Shown one piece after another: positions 1 to 8,124 of a stretch of DNA of 37,607 nt. Under the pieces are notes generated by a model, which did not search any database, was not told the DNA's origin, and worked only from the letters and a program-made list of their open reading frames with translations. This stretch comes from Microbulbifer mangrovi (lineage in GTDB: Bacteria; Pseudomonadota; Gammaproteobacteria; Pseudomonadales; Cellvibrionaceae): assembly GCF_002009015.1 (NCBI RefSeq), contig NZ_LZDE01000317.1, positions 1 through 37,607 on the forward strand, written 5' to 3'. How positions within the stretch are numbered: position 1 is the stretch's first letter; the number at the start of each line of letters is the position of its first letter. The position numbers were made by a program, and so were the translations under genes.

Positions 1-107
1 GGTCCCTCTTTTCGACAGTCCCGGAACCCCTCACCGGCTGACACCTTCAGTTCGAACTTCAAACGAATACCTACCTCCAGTTTTGAAAGCGGGGCGGTGG
101 GTAAAGA
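1..107. other. Non-coding start of window
   Basis: No convincing open reading frame is visible in this short stretch. It is followed directly by a strong plus-strand terminator, so it is probably the 3' end of a transcript that begins outside the window. I looked for a tRNA T-arm and for known RNA signatures and could not identify one. Confidence 0.4.
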
Positions 108-108
108 G

Positions 109-135
109 CGGTGGCTAGATGCCACCGTTTTTTTT
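109..135 (+). terminator. Rho-independent terminator of an upstream transcript
   Basis: A perfect 7-bp stem (CGGTGGC, 109-115, pairing with GCCACCG, 121-127) with loop TAGAT is followed by eight T residues (128-135). It ends an unseen plus-strand transcript. It also shows that the in-frame GTG at 111 is not the start of the next gene, because that codon lies inside the terminator stem. Confidence 0.85.
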
Positions 136-158
136 GCCTGAAATTTGTAGGGGGCGTT

Positions 159-983
159 GTGGAAGTACTTCTGATTTATCTACTGGTGGGTATGGGTGCG
201 GGCACCATTGCCGGTCTGTTCGGCGTTGGCGGCGGCCTGATCATCGTGCCGGCGCTGGTGCTGGTGTTTACCGCCCAGGGCATCGCGCCAGACATCCTTA
301 CCCATATGGCGGTGGGCACCTCCCTCGCCACCATCATCATTACCTCCATCAGCTCTATTCGCACCCATCACGGCAAACGCGCCGTGGACTGGAAAATTGT
401 CGCTGCCATGGCCCCGGGCATTCTGCTCGGTTCCTGGATTGGCGGCGTTACCGCGGACTGGCTCAGCGGTGCCTGGTTACAGCTGCTGATCGGCATTTTT
501 GCCGTGGGGATTGCTCTGAAGATGTGGCTGGATGGATTGCGCAAATCGCAATTACCCACGGACGGCGAAAAGGTACCGGGTAGGGTAGGACTGTCTATCG
601 CCGGTGGCATTATCGGTTGGATCTCCGCGATCTTCGGTATTGGTGGGGGCTCACTTACCGTGCCTTTCCTGTCGCGCTGTCATGTGGTCATGCAGCGGGC
701 TGTGGCGACCTCCGCGGCCTGTGGCCTGCCCATTGCCATTGCCGGTGCGCTCAGTTTTGCTGTGCAGGGTTGGAATAACACTCAGCTGCCGGCGTGGAGC
801 AGCGGTTATATCTACTGGCCGGCATTTCTTGGCATTGTGCTGGCCAGTACCTGGTTTGCGCGCTTCGGCGCGCTACTGGCCCACAAACTTTCCCCGCAAC
901 TGCTGAAGAACTGCTTTGCCGGGTTGCTGTTTATTATCGGCGCACGTTTTATCTGGCTGAACTACACCGTGCTCGCCGGCTGA
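159..983 (+). CDS. TauE/SafE-family (TSUP) membrane permease
   Basis: This is a 274-residue polytopic inner-membrane protein of the TauE/SafE family, whose members are proposed exporters of sulfite, sulfoacetate or related organosulfur anions. Both halves carry the family's glycine-rich repeat: GLFGVGGGLIIVP near the N terminus and AIFGIGGGSLTVP in the second half, as expected from an internal duplication of about four TM helices each. I place the start at the GTG at 159, preceded by a GGGGG-type ribosome-binding site at 150-154. The longer reading frame from 111 would begin inside the upstream terminator and adds a basic, cysteine-containing tail atypical of the family. The gene stands alone and converges on the peptide transporter, with a shared terminator between them. 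The substrate cannot be told from sequence. Confidence 0.85.
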   Translation: MEVLLIYLLVGMGAGTIAGLFGVGGGLIIVPALVLVFTAQGIAPDILTHMAVGTSLATIIITSISSIRTHHGKRAVDWKIVAAMAPGILLGSWIGGVTADWLSGAWLQLLIGIFAVGIALKMWLDGLRKSQLPTDGEKVPGRVGLSIAGGIIGWISAIFGIGGGSLTVPFLSRCHVVMQRAVATSAACGLPIAIAGALSFAVQGWNNTQLPAWSSGYIYWPAFLGIVLASTWFARFGALLAHKLSPQLLKNCFAGLLFIIGARFIWLNYTVLAG

Positions 984-1014
984 CGCCCTTGCTGGATGGT
1001 GTGATCGAAGCAAT

Positions 1015-1051
1015 AAAAAAGGCCGCTGCGGTTTCCCGTAGCGGCCTTTTT
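1015..1051. terminator. Bidirectional terminator between tauE-like and POT genes
   Basis: An 11-bp stem (1021-1031 with 1036-1046, one G-T wobble) is flanked by A residues on the left (1015-1020) and T residues on the right (1047-1051). It can therefore end both the plus-strand permease transcript and the minus-strand transporter transcript. Confidence 0.9.
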
Positions 1052-1072
1052 AGTTCAGGGTTTTAACCTGGG

Positions 1073-2608
1073 TCAGACGGTCTTGGCAGGTGCCTCGGCC
1101 GGCTCTACCGGTTCGATGTGGTCTTCACCCTGGCCTTCCCAAGCCTTGGACTTGAGGCTGATCAGGGCGATCACTGCACCGATACCAATGCTGAAGATGG
1201 CAATCTGCAGGTACAGGTTCGGCAGCTCGGAAACGTTGTTCGGATCGAAGTTGCCCGCCAGCAGACCGGCAATGATGTTGCCGATGGAGTAGGTGAGTAC
1301 AAACACACCCATCATCTGGCCGGCGAAGCGACGCGGAGACAGCTTGCTCACCGCACTCAGGGCAACCGGGCTCAGGCACAGTTCACCGACGGTGTGCAGG
1401 AAGTAAGTGGTTACCAGCCACATCGGCGCCACTTTCAGGCCGGCTGCGGCTTGCTGGGCAGCGAAGAACATTACGATAAAGCCAGACGCCATGATCATCA
1501 GGCCAATGGCGCATTTCAGGCCGTAGGACGGGGAGATCATGCGCTTGCCCAGGTTGATCCACAGGGCGGCGAAGAACGGCGACAGAATGATGATGAACAT
1601 CGGGTTCACATTCTGGAACCAGGATGCCGGGATCTCGAAGGAGCCGAGCATGCGGTCGGTGTAGTCACGGCCAAACAGGTTCAGGGAGGAGCCCGCCTGT
1701 TCGAAGCCGGACCAGAAGCAGGCAGACGCCACACATACCAGGAACAGGGCCCACATACGACGCTTCTCGGTCTGGCTCAGGTTGCCGCCGAAGTAGATGT
1801 AGGCGTAGTAGGCAAAAAAGATGATGGTGAAGGCAATGGCTACATATTTGGCCACGGCTACTGGATCAAACGAGATGATGCCGCTCATGGTGAGTGTGGT
1901 AATCACAACAACACCGGCAACGATAGCCCAGATGGTGCCCCAGGCTTTTTTGGCGCCCTCGGAGGTCATCGGGTGCTCCGGCTTCAGGCTGGCATCGCCC
2001 AGGTTGCCGATTGTCTTGCGGTACTGGATCAGGCCGATCGCCATACCCACAGCAGCGGCGCCGAAGCCCCAGTGCCAGCCAACTTTCTCACCGAAGTAGC
2101 CACAGATCATGTAGCCCAGTACGGAGCCGATATTGATACCCATGTAATACAGGGCGTAGCCACTGTCGCGACGCACATCGTCTTCTGCATAGAGGTGGCC
2201 GACCAGGGCACTGATATTCGGCTTCAGCAGGCCGGTACCGGTGGCTACCAGGATCAGGCCGATAAAGAAGGTGTGATCACTGGGGATGGCCAGCACGATA
2301 TGGCCACACATAATGATGATGCCGCCGTACCAGACCGTGCGCTGGCCGCCCAGCAGGCGGTCTGCAATCCAGCCACCGGGGAGGCCCAGGAAGTACACCG
2401 CACCGGTGTAGAGGCCGTAAATGGCGGTGGCAGCTGCTACGGTAAAGGCCAGGCCTTCCTGTTGCAGGCTTGCGGTCATAAAGAGGACCAGCAGTGCCCG
2501 CATACCGTAGTAACTCATGCGCTCCCACATCTCGGTGAAGAAGAGGGTAGAGAGCCCCTTGGGATGGCCAAAGAAGCCATCGCTGTTCTGTTGCGGTAGT
2601 GACGACAT
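1073..2608 (-). CDS. POT/PTR2-family proton-dependent oligopeptide symporter
   Basis: This 511-residue major-facilitator protein belongs to the peptide:proton symporter (POT/PTR2) family, whose members import di- and tripeptides across the inner membrane. The N-terminal helix holds the hallmark ExxER motif within EMWERMSYYGMRALL (around residues 26-40), which is involved in proton coupling. The PTR2 signature region GLYTGAVYFLGLPGGWIAD follows near residues 65-83. The length matches E. coli DtpA/DtpB (about 490-500). The start ATG lies at the end of an intergenic region shared with a divergent lipoprotein gene. No TTA, CTA or TCA codon occurs over almost the whole gene, which suggests optimised, strong expression. 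Peptide uptake would fit a neighbourhood rich in outer-membrane receptors, but that link is inference. Confidence 0.92.
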   Translation of the reverse strand: MSSLPQQNSDGFFGHPKGLSTLFFTEMWERMSYYGMRALLVLFMTASLQQEGLAFTVAAATAIYGLYTGAVYFLGLPGGWIADRLLGGQRTVWYGGIIIMCGHIVLAIPSDHTFFIGLILVATGTGLLKPNISALVGHLYAEDDVRRDSGYALYYMGINIGSVLGYMICGYFGEKVGWHWGFGAAAVGMAIGLIQYRKTIGNLGDASLKPEHPMTSEGAKKAWGTIWAIVAGVVVITTLTMSGIISFDPVAVAKYVAIAFTIIFFAYYAYIYFGGNLSQTEKRRMWALFLVCVASACFWSGFEQAGSSLNLFGRDYTDRMLGSFEIPASWFQNVNPMFIIILSPFFAALWINLGKRMISPSYGLKCAIGLMIMASGFIVMFFAAQQAAAGLKVAPMWLVTTYFLHTVGELCLSPVALSAVSKLSPRRFAGQMMGVFVLTYSIGNIIAGLLAGNFDPNNVSELPNLYLQIAIFSIGIGAVIALISLKSKAWEGQGEDHIEPVEPAEAPAKTV

Positions 2609-2622
2609 ATCAGTTGTTCCGA

Positions 2623-2653
2623 TTGTTATAGCTTTAACTTGTTATAGCTTTAA
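2623..2653 (-). promoter_or_regulatory. Tandem 15-bp direct repeat, likely POT promoter/operator
   Basis: The 15-mer TTGTTATAGCTTTAA occurs twice (2623-2637 and 2639-2653) with one base between. Read on the minus strand, the copy nearer the transporter gives a TATAAC -10-like box with TTAAAG 17 nt upstream. The repeat sits 15-45 nt upstream of the transporter start, so it may be a duplicated promoter or a tandem operator. Confidence 0.5.
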
Positions 2654-2798
2654 GTGTGACCCTCTCGAGTGTAACAGTGGTCATTAAAACTGGCGAATGG
2701 TTACAGGTGAAACAGGAAATGAGCCTGCAAAAGGGATTCCTACGCGACAGGAATTGTGGAAAATTAGAGATTCAAAACATGAAATGGGGAGAATAACG

Positions 2799-4082
2799 AT
2801 GAAAACCCCGCAAAATTCCGGACTGGCAGTGGTTAATTGGTCACGGAAGTTGTCGGTGGGCTGGAAATCATTGGCCGTGGGCACTTGCATTGCCCTGATC
2901 GGTGGCTGCGCCAGTACCATCCCCGAGCAACCGGCAGCAGTCGATCCACATTGGCTGCTCTCCGGTTCCGCAATCTTCGGTGAGTCTCTGTCCCCCTCCG
3001 AGTTACCCGAAGACGATATCCTCGGGCTGGCTCCGGAGATGCGCGAATACCTGGCAAATGTCGCCCCGGATGCCCGTCCGCAACAGCGGCTGGCTGCGCT
3101 GTTAAGGGGCTTCGAGCAGCGGGACTTTACTGTCGAGTACCGGGCAGACCAGACCCTCACCGCGGCCGAGACCTACAAGCAGGAAGTGGGTAACTGTATG
3201 GCCTTTACCGTGATGATGGTGGCCATGGCGCGGGAGCTGGGCGCCGAGGCCTACTTCAACCAGGTCGAGGTACCCCCGGTTTGGGGCCACGATGAAGAGC
3301 AGACTTTTGTCGTCTATCGCCATATCAACATGGTGAGTGAGAGCAACCGCGGCCGCCGTGTCGTAGACTTCAATCTCGCCGCTTACGATCCGGTCTATGA
3401 TCAGCGGGAACTGACCGACGGCGAAGCCTTTGCCCAGTACTACAGCAACCGCGGTCTGGAGTGGATGGCGCAGGGAGAAATGCGCGAGGCATTCCGCTAC
3501 CTGCGCAAGGCGCTGGAATTGCGCCCCGGGAACAGCGACCTATGGGCTAACCTCGGGGCCTTCTATAGTCGCAACGGGCAATTCGAGGCCGCCGAGCAGA
3601 GTTATCTACAGGCGCTGCAACTGGACAGTCGCCACACCATTGCCATGAGCAACCTGGAGCGGCTCTACCGCAATCAACAGCAGTTTGAACTGGCAGATTA
3701 TTACGCGGAGAAAGCCCGGTTCCATCGTGAGCGCAATCCCTATTACCTCTACTATAAAGCGCGCAATGCCTACGAACACGGTGAGTACAAGAGCGCCAAG
3801 CGGCAGCTCAAACGGGCGATCTGGCAGTATAAGGACGATCACCGGTTTCATTTTTTGATGGGGCTTACCAGCTATAAGCTGGGTGAATTTGTTGATTCTC
3901 AAGAGCACTTCTTCCAGGCGTTTCATCTGGCCGATAACCCCTCCGCGCAAAGGGTATACATGAAAAAGCTGGAATTGATGGAAATGACCGGTGATGCAGG
4001 AGACCGTTCCCCTCTACGTACACCGGGAGAATTACCCGGCAGGTATTCTGCTGATCCGGCGAGTTTACCCGGTAGATGGTAA
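2799..4082 (+). CDS. Lipoprotein with transglutaminase-like domain and TPR repeats
   Basis: This 427-residue protein appears to be a lipoprotein. A basic leader of about 24 residues and a short hydrophobic stretch end in LIGGC, with the lipidated cysteine at about residue 37. Next comes a transglutaminase/protease-like fold with a plausible catalytic triad: Cys133 in GNCMAFT, His175 in YRHIN and Asp190 in VVDFN. From about residue 215 there are several tetratricopeptide repeats (for example AFRYLRKALELRPGNSDLWANLG). I prefer the ATG at 2799 because it has a GGGGAG ribosome-binding site at 2786-2791 and gives a sensible lipoprotein signal; the reading frame opens at 2697. Proteins of this architecture are common in gammaproteobacteria with no settled role; peptidoglycan or envelope peptide processing is a guess. 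Confidence 0.8.
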   Translation: MKTPQNSGLAVVNWSRKLSVGWKSLAVGTCIALIGGCASTIPEQPAAVDPHWLLSGSAIFGESLSPSELPEDDILGLAPEMREYLANVAPDARPQQRLAALLRGFEQRDFTVEYRADQTLTAAETYKQEVGNCMAFTVMMVAMARELGAEAYFNQVEVPPVWGHDEEQTFVVYRHINMVSESNRGRRVVDFNLAAYDPVYDQRELTDGEAFAQYYSNRGLEWMAQGEMREAFRYLRKALELRPGNSDLWANLGAFYSRNGQFEAAEQSYLQALQLDSRHTIAMSNLERLYRNQQQFELADYYAEKARFHRERNPYYLYYKARNAYEHGEYKSAKRQLKRAIWQYKDDHRFHFLMGLTSYKLGEFVDSQEHFFQAFHLADNPSAQRVYMKKLELMEMTGDAGDRSPLRTPGELPGRYSADPASLPGRW

Positions 4083-4112
4083 GTAAATTGCGCGTTTGCG
4101 TGAGTTGGTCAC

Positions 4113-4146
4113 AAAAAAAGGGGGATGCCATTGGCATCCCCCTTTT
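4113..4146. terminator. Bidirectional terminator between TPR lipoprotein and TBDR1
   Basis: A long perfect inverted repeat (4120-4142, arms GGGGGATGCCA and TGGCATCCCCC) is flanked by A residues at 4113-4119 and T residues at 4143-4146. It serves the convergent plus-strand lipoprotein gene and the minus-strand receptor gene. Confidence 0.9.
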
Positions 4147-4181
4147 CGTTGACTGAAAGTCAGCAACTTCTAGTTGGTAAC

Positions 4182-6881
4182 TTAGAACTGGTAAGAAGCA
4201 CCAGCCCAGAAGTAACGACCCTGGAAGTCGTAGAAGCTGTTCCAGTCACTGCCAGAGGTAGTGTGCGGATCCTTGTCGGAAACGTTATCGATACCAGTGG
4301 ACAGACGCAGGGACTCATTTACGTCCCAGCCTGCTTTCAGGTTCAGGTAAGTCATGGACTGAACCGGCAGGTAGGGGCTGTAGCCATCGTCGAAGTACTG
4401 CATGTCGACGCCCATATCCCAGTCGTTACCGTACCAAGTAGCGCTGGCCAGGCCGCGCCACTTCACGTACAGACCGCTGGTGGTGCCAACGTACTCGAGG
4501 TAGTCAGACTCGGTGCCGGACTGCTCGTTGTACTCGTTGTACTCCAGCAGGCGGGAAGCCTGGGCACGCAGGGCCAGACGGCCAGCGTCGAAGTGCAGGT
4601 TGTGTACGATATCAACGTCAACACCGCGGGTATCGATCTGACCGATGTTCATTTTCGCACCTTCCAGCGCAACGATCTGATCGCCAGCGCCACGGGTTAC
4701 GAACTGACATGCGCTCTGATCGCCTGCACGGAAGCAGTCGTCCAGCATGCGCTGCAGGTCCGGGGAGGTGATCGCGTCTTCAACGCTGATGTCGTAGTAG
4801 TCCAGAGTAATAGACAGGTCGTCGACAAAGCTCGGGGTCCACACAACACCGGCGGTGAAGGTAGTCGCTTCTTCCGGAGTCAGCTCTTCGTTACCGCCAA
4901 TATTGGTCGGAACCTGGTTGCCTGCCTGAGTGAAGCCAGCGCCAACCATGCCGCAGTTCGCGCCCTGGCCGTCTTCGTTTGCCGCGCTGGTGTCACACGG
5001 GTCGATCAGGTACTCGTAGCTCTGTGCGGAACCGCTGAACAGCTCGTAGATGCCCGGCGCACGGAAAGAGGTGGAGTAGCTGGTACGGAAGCGCACGTCT
5101 TCAACCGGTGCGTAAACCAGGCCAACTTTACCGGTGCTCTGGCCACCGAAGGTGCTGAAGTCGGAGTAGCGAACAGCTACGTCAGCAGTCAGCTCTTCTG
5201 CGAAGCGTGCACCCTGCAGGATCGGCAGGTTGAATTCAGCAAATGCTTCGGTTACGTCGTACTCACCGCCAGTCGCATCTTGCTGGTTACCGAAGGTCGC
5301 ACCGCTCTGGGTTTCCGGAGACGGGTTGAACTCGCCGGACTCTTCGCGGTACTCAACACCTGCAGCAAAGCCCAGAGCGCCGCCCTGGAATTCGATGGCA
5401 TTGATGTCGCCAGAAATGGATGCGCCGACGTTCACCAGCTCATAGGAGTTGTCTTCGAAGTCGTCGTAGCGGAAGTAGTCCATGATTTCCGGGCTCATAC
5501 CGCCCGCGAAGTTGTAGTCCAGACCCGCTTCGCCGCTGAAGATCTCTTCCAACTTGGTTTTGTTGTAAGAGTTCAGGGTAACGTTTTCGCCTTCGTTTTT
5601 GCCGTAGCTTGCGAAGGTATCCCAGCTCCAACCATTGGCGAAATCGCCATTCAGGCCGGTAGCAACACGGTAGGTGTCAGTGGTCTGCTCGTACTCACGA
5701 GTACCACCAGATACCGGACGGATACGGAAGTCGGAGAAACCGTCCAGCCAATCGGTGCCGTGAGAAGCAACCGGAGCAGTCGGCTCCAGGCCTTCGGGGC
5801 TACCCTGTGCTTCCCATTCGGTAACTGCAGCATTGTATGCCGCCAGCTCGATCTGGTAAGCGTCGTCAGCTTGTTGCCACGCGTCCTGCAGCTGAGACTT
5901 GATCGCTTCAGGCAGGTGCGTTTCCGGATTCAGAGTAAAACCGTTACCCGCGTACAGCGGCTGTGCAGCCAGCTGCTGGTTACTGGTTTTGTTGGTGTAG
6001 CTGACTTCACCCCACAGCTCAACGCTGTCGGTGATGGAGAATTTGCCAGAAGCGGTAGCGGAAGTACGCTCCATAGCGCCGGACAGCCACATGTGCTGAC
6101 CGATGTCGTAACCGGCGTAATCGCCCAGAGTCACGCCGTCTTCACCGATGCTGAAGCTGCCGTAGTTGGTGAAGATATTACCGTTCGGGCCCATGGAGCT
6201 GGTCAGACCAGCCCAGTCGCGATCTTCGTAGGTGATTTCGTCGCGCTGCGCGTGGGTAATGTTGGCAATAAAGCTGCCGCGCTCGCCTTCGCTACCGAAG
6301 GTGATAGACAGGTCGCCATTCTCGCCGCCACCTGCGTCGGTAGCACCTGCGCGAGCATTAATGCGAACGCCGTCGAAGGAATCCTTCATGACCACGTTGA
6401 TTACGCCTGCTACAGCATCAGAGCCGTATACCGCAGAAGCACCGTCGGTCAGAACTTCGATACGGTCGATCATGTCTACCGGAATGTTGTTCATGTCTAC
6501 CGCAGAGCTAACGCCGGAAGCGGAAGATACGAAGCGACGGCCGTTAACCAGTACCAGGGTGCGTGCAGAGCCCAGGTTACGCAGGTCAACAAACGACAGG
6601 CCTTGGCCACCGTTGTTGTCGTTGGCGTTGATACCGGTAGTACCCATGGACGGCAGCTGGTTCAGCAGTTCGTCGATGGTGCCTACACCTGAACGGCTGA
6701 TCGCATCGGAGTCTACGATGGTGATCGGGCCGGTGGTGGAAAGCGGGTCACGTGCAATACGGGAGCCAGTAACGATCACTTCTTCGACGGTCGGGCCGGG
6801 TACGGCTTCCTGAGCGGAAACACCGGTAGCGGCGATGGTGCCGAAAGCTGCGATAGCGATACTCAACTTGGTCTTGATCAT
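4182..6881 (-). CDS. TonB-dependent outer-membrane receptor T1
   Basis: This 899-residue outer-membrane active transporter has a signal peptide ending near residue 23 (GVSA/QEA). The TonB-box region EEVIVTGSRI follows, then a plug domain (about residues 40-165, including LVLVNGRR and AVYGSDAVAGVINVV) and a 22-stranded barrel ending in the terminal phenylalanine YQF. There is no STN signalling domain. Two cysteine pairs, C629/C643 (DPC...NC) and C716/C725, probably close extracellular loops. A stretch around residues 320-370 is rich in Gln, Ala and Glu and looks helical, which is unusual for a barrel loop. The start has an AAGGA ribosome-binding site 7 nt upstream. Almost the whole gene lacks TTA, CTA and TCA codons, suggesting high expression. 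The substrate is unknown; peptides, glycans or metal complexes are all possible. Confidence 0.93.
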   Translation of the reverse strand: MIKTKLSIAIAAFGTIAATGVSAQEAVPGPTVEEVIVTGSRIARDPLSTTGPITIVDSDAISRSGVGTIDELLNQLPSMGTTGINANDNNGGQGLSFVDLRNLGSARTLVLVNGRRFVSSASGVSSAVDMNNIPVDMIDRIEVLTDGASAVYGSDAVAGVINVVMKDSFDGVRINARAGATDAGGGENGDLSITFGSEGERGSFIANITHAQRDEITYEDRDWAGLTSSMGPNGNIFTNYGSFSIGEDGVTLGDYAGYDIGQHMWLSGAMERTSATASGKFSITDSVELWGEVSYTNKTSNQQLAAQPLYAGNGFTLNPETHLPEAIKSQLQDAWQQADDAYQIELAAYNAAVTEWEAQGSPEGLEPTAPVASHGTDWLDGFSDFRIRPVSGGTREYEQTTDTYRVATGLNGDFANGWSWDTFASYGKNEGENVTLNSYNKTKLEEIFSGEAGLDYNFAGGMSPEIMDYFRYDDFEDNSYELVNVGASISGDINAIEFQGGALGFAAGVEYREESGEFNPSPETQSGATFGNQQDATGGEYDVTEAFAEFNLPILQGARFAEELTADVAVRYSDFSTFGGQSTGKVGLVYAPVEDVRFRTSYSTSFRAPGIYELFSGSAQSYEYLIDPCDTSAANEDGQGANCGMVGAGFTQAGNQVPTNIGGNEELTPEEATTFTAGVVWTPSFVDDLSITLDYYDISVEDAITSPDLQRMLDDCFRAGDQSACQFVTRGAGDQIVALEGAKMNIGQIDTRGVDVDIVHNLHFDAGRLALRAQASRLLEYNEYNEQSGTESDYLEYVGTTSGLYVKWRGLASATWYGNDWDMGVDMQYFDDGYSPYLPVQSMTYLNLKAGWDVNESLRLSTGIDNVSDKDPHTTSGSDWNSFYDFQGRYFWAGASYQF

Positions 6882-7407
6882 AAATGCATCCTTTATGTCT
6901 TTAGAGGCACTTTTATAGGTTTGTTGTAATTCGAGTGCGGGCTGACTTTATAGGATGCTGGTAATTTGTGGAACTAACCTGACATTGCGGGATCTTTATT
7001 AAATTGGATATTTTGTTTTATTAATAATCGAAGCGGTTAAATAGTAAGCGTAAAGAAGTGTATATATCCGTTATATATTTGTTTTAATGCAAAATATTAA
7101 CGGCATTAAGCCACCGAATAGGATGTGTGTAACTAATATTTAACTTTGAGAGTTGGTTCAAAAATTGATCAGGGTGTGAGGCTGTGTGCTATTTGATCGA
7201 TTTTTGCCATTGTGAAAAGGTTTTGGAGTTTTAATCTGGGGAGCCTTTGTATCCCAAAAAAATGTTTTGTGTGACCAGGTTTTGTCCAGTTAAAAATAAA
7301 ATAAGAAAAAGATTGGAGGCTATTGCCTTTAGAAACGTCACTAAGCCTGCGGCGGGCGAAAATCCGATTCAGATATCGCCCGTACACAGGCCACTCTTTA
7401 TAAGAAG
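6882..7407. other. AT-rich intergenic region upstream of T1
   Basis: These 526 bases are clearly AT-richer than their surroundings and hold no gene I can support. On the minus strand two TATAAA boxes precede T1 (within 6912-6917 and 6948-6953), without good -35 boxes, so an activator may be needed. A 7-bp inverted repeat, TTAATGC/GCATTAA (7084-7090 and 7103-7109), and another, CGGGCGA/TCGCCCG (7353-7359 and 7376-7382), are visible. The second lies downstream of the MarC-type gene and has no T tract. Confidence 0.5.
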
Positions 7408-7992
7408 TTAACTCAGGCTCTGCTTGATGCCATCCAGAAACAGCTGCACTGCGAGCATTACCAGAACCATTCCCATCAGGCGCTCTACCGCAATCAGTCC
7501 CCGGTTACCCAGCAGGCGGGCAAGTGGGGAAGAAGCCAGCAGTATTACCGCAGAAACGCCCCAGGCCCCGAGTAGTGCCAGTGTCCAGTTCCACAGCTGC
7601 TCGCCCTCGCTATTGGTCATCAGCATCAAAATGGCCATGGTGGAGGGGCCGGCTACCAGGGGAACCGCCAGCGGCACAAAGAAAGGCTCTCCTTCTAATC
7701 GTTCTCCCATGATGCCGCCTTCAATGGGAAACACCATACGGATGGCAATCAGGAACAGGATGATTGCCCCGGCAATACGGATGGCTTCCTGTGACAGACC
7801 GAGCCACGCAAGCACGAAGCGGCCGCCATAGAGGAATACCAGCAATACGATCAGAGCGAAGATGAGTTCGCGCATGATCACGTATAGCTGGCGTTTGGGG
7901 GGCACATTCTTAAGGGCGGCAAGGAATACTGGAATGTTGCCCAGGGGGTCCATGACGAAGAGCAGGGTCAGAAAAGCGGTAAGGGTATCCAT
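7408..7992 (-). CDS. yhgN: MarC/YhgN-family inner-membrane protein
   Basis: This 194-residue polytopic membrane protein belongs to the MarC (UPF0056) family. It follows the pattern I recall for E. coli YhgN closely: an early MDPLGN(I/L)P motif, ILFLIAI(R/K)M(V/I)FP in the third helix, FFVPLA(V/I)PLVAGP in the middle, and RLLG..G..A(V/L)ERLMG...VM.A.Q.FLDGI at the C terminus. Length also agrees (YhgN is 197 residues). Six TM segments are expected. No transport function has been firmly shown for this family, and the old link to multiple antibiotic resistance was withdrawn for MarC itself. The gene is divergent from a methyltransferase, with a perfect palindrome between them. Confidence 0.88.
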   Translation of the reverse strand: MDTLTAFLTLLFVMDPLGNIPVFLAALKNVPPKRQLYVIMRELIFALIVLLVFLYGGRFVLAWLGLSQEAIRIAGAIILFLIAIRMVFPIEGGIMGERLEGEPFFVPLAVPLVAGPSTMAILMLMTNSEGEQLWNWTLALLGAWGVSAVILLASSPLARLLGNRGLIAVERLMGMVLVMLAVQLFLDGIKQSLS

Positions 7993-8052
7993 GTTTATCG
8001 TATAGCTGAGTGATTGTGGAGTTGCTGGCGGTGTTCGTCTCTACATGACTAC

Positions 8053-8069
8053 CTTCAGAAATTCTGAAG
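8053..8069. promoter_or_regulatory. Perfect 17-bp palindrome between divergent genes
   Basis: CTTCAGAA-A-TTCTGAAG is a perfect inverted repeat with 8-bp arms around a central A. It sits about 60 nt upstream of each of two divergent starts (7992 minus, 8125 plus), a typical place for a dimeric regulator's operator. It has no T tract and so is not a terminator. It does not match the LexA consensus (CTG-N10-CAG). Confidence 0.5.
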
Positions 8070-8124
8070 ATCGTGCCATTTGCAGCGGCGGTGTTCAGAA
8101 GTTGACGCAAAGAGATTCGGCAAC

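Noticed and set aside
111-158. N-terminal extension of the TauE-like permease from GTG 111
   Set aside because: The codon lies within the stem of a strong terminator, and the extension is basic and unlike the family. GTG 159 has a better ribosome-binding site.
4125-6692. An 855-codon open frame on the plus strand opposite T1
   Set aside because: It is codon-aligned antisense to T1 and is open only because T1 avoids TTA, CTA and TCA. Its translation has no recognisable domain. The same holds for long frames opposite T3 (14972-17662), T2 (11691-13040, 13116-14108) and the POT gene (1118-2599).
7169-7387. A 72-codon minus-strand frame in the T1 upstream gap
   Set aside because: No ribosome-binding site of note, no domain, and AT-rich sequence in which its composition is not coding-like.
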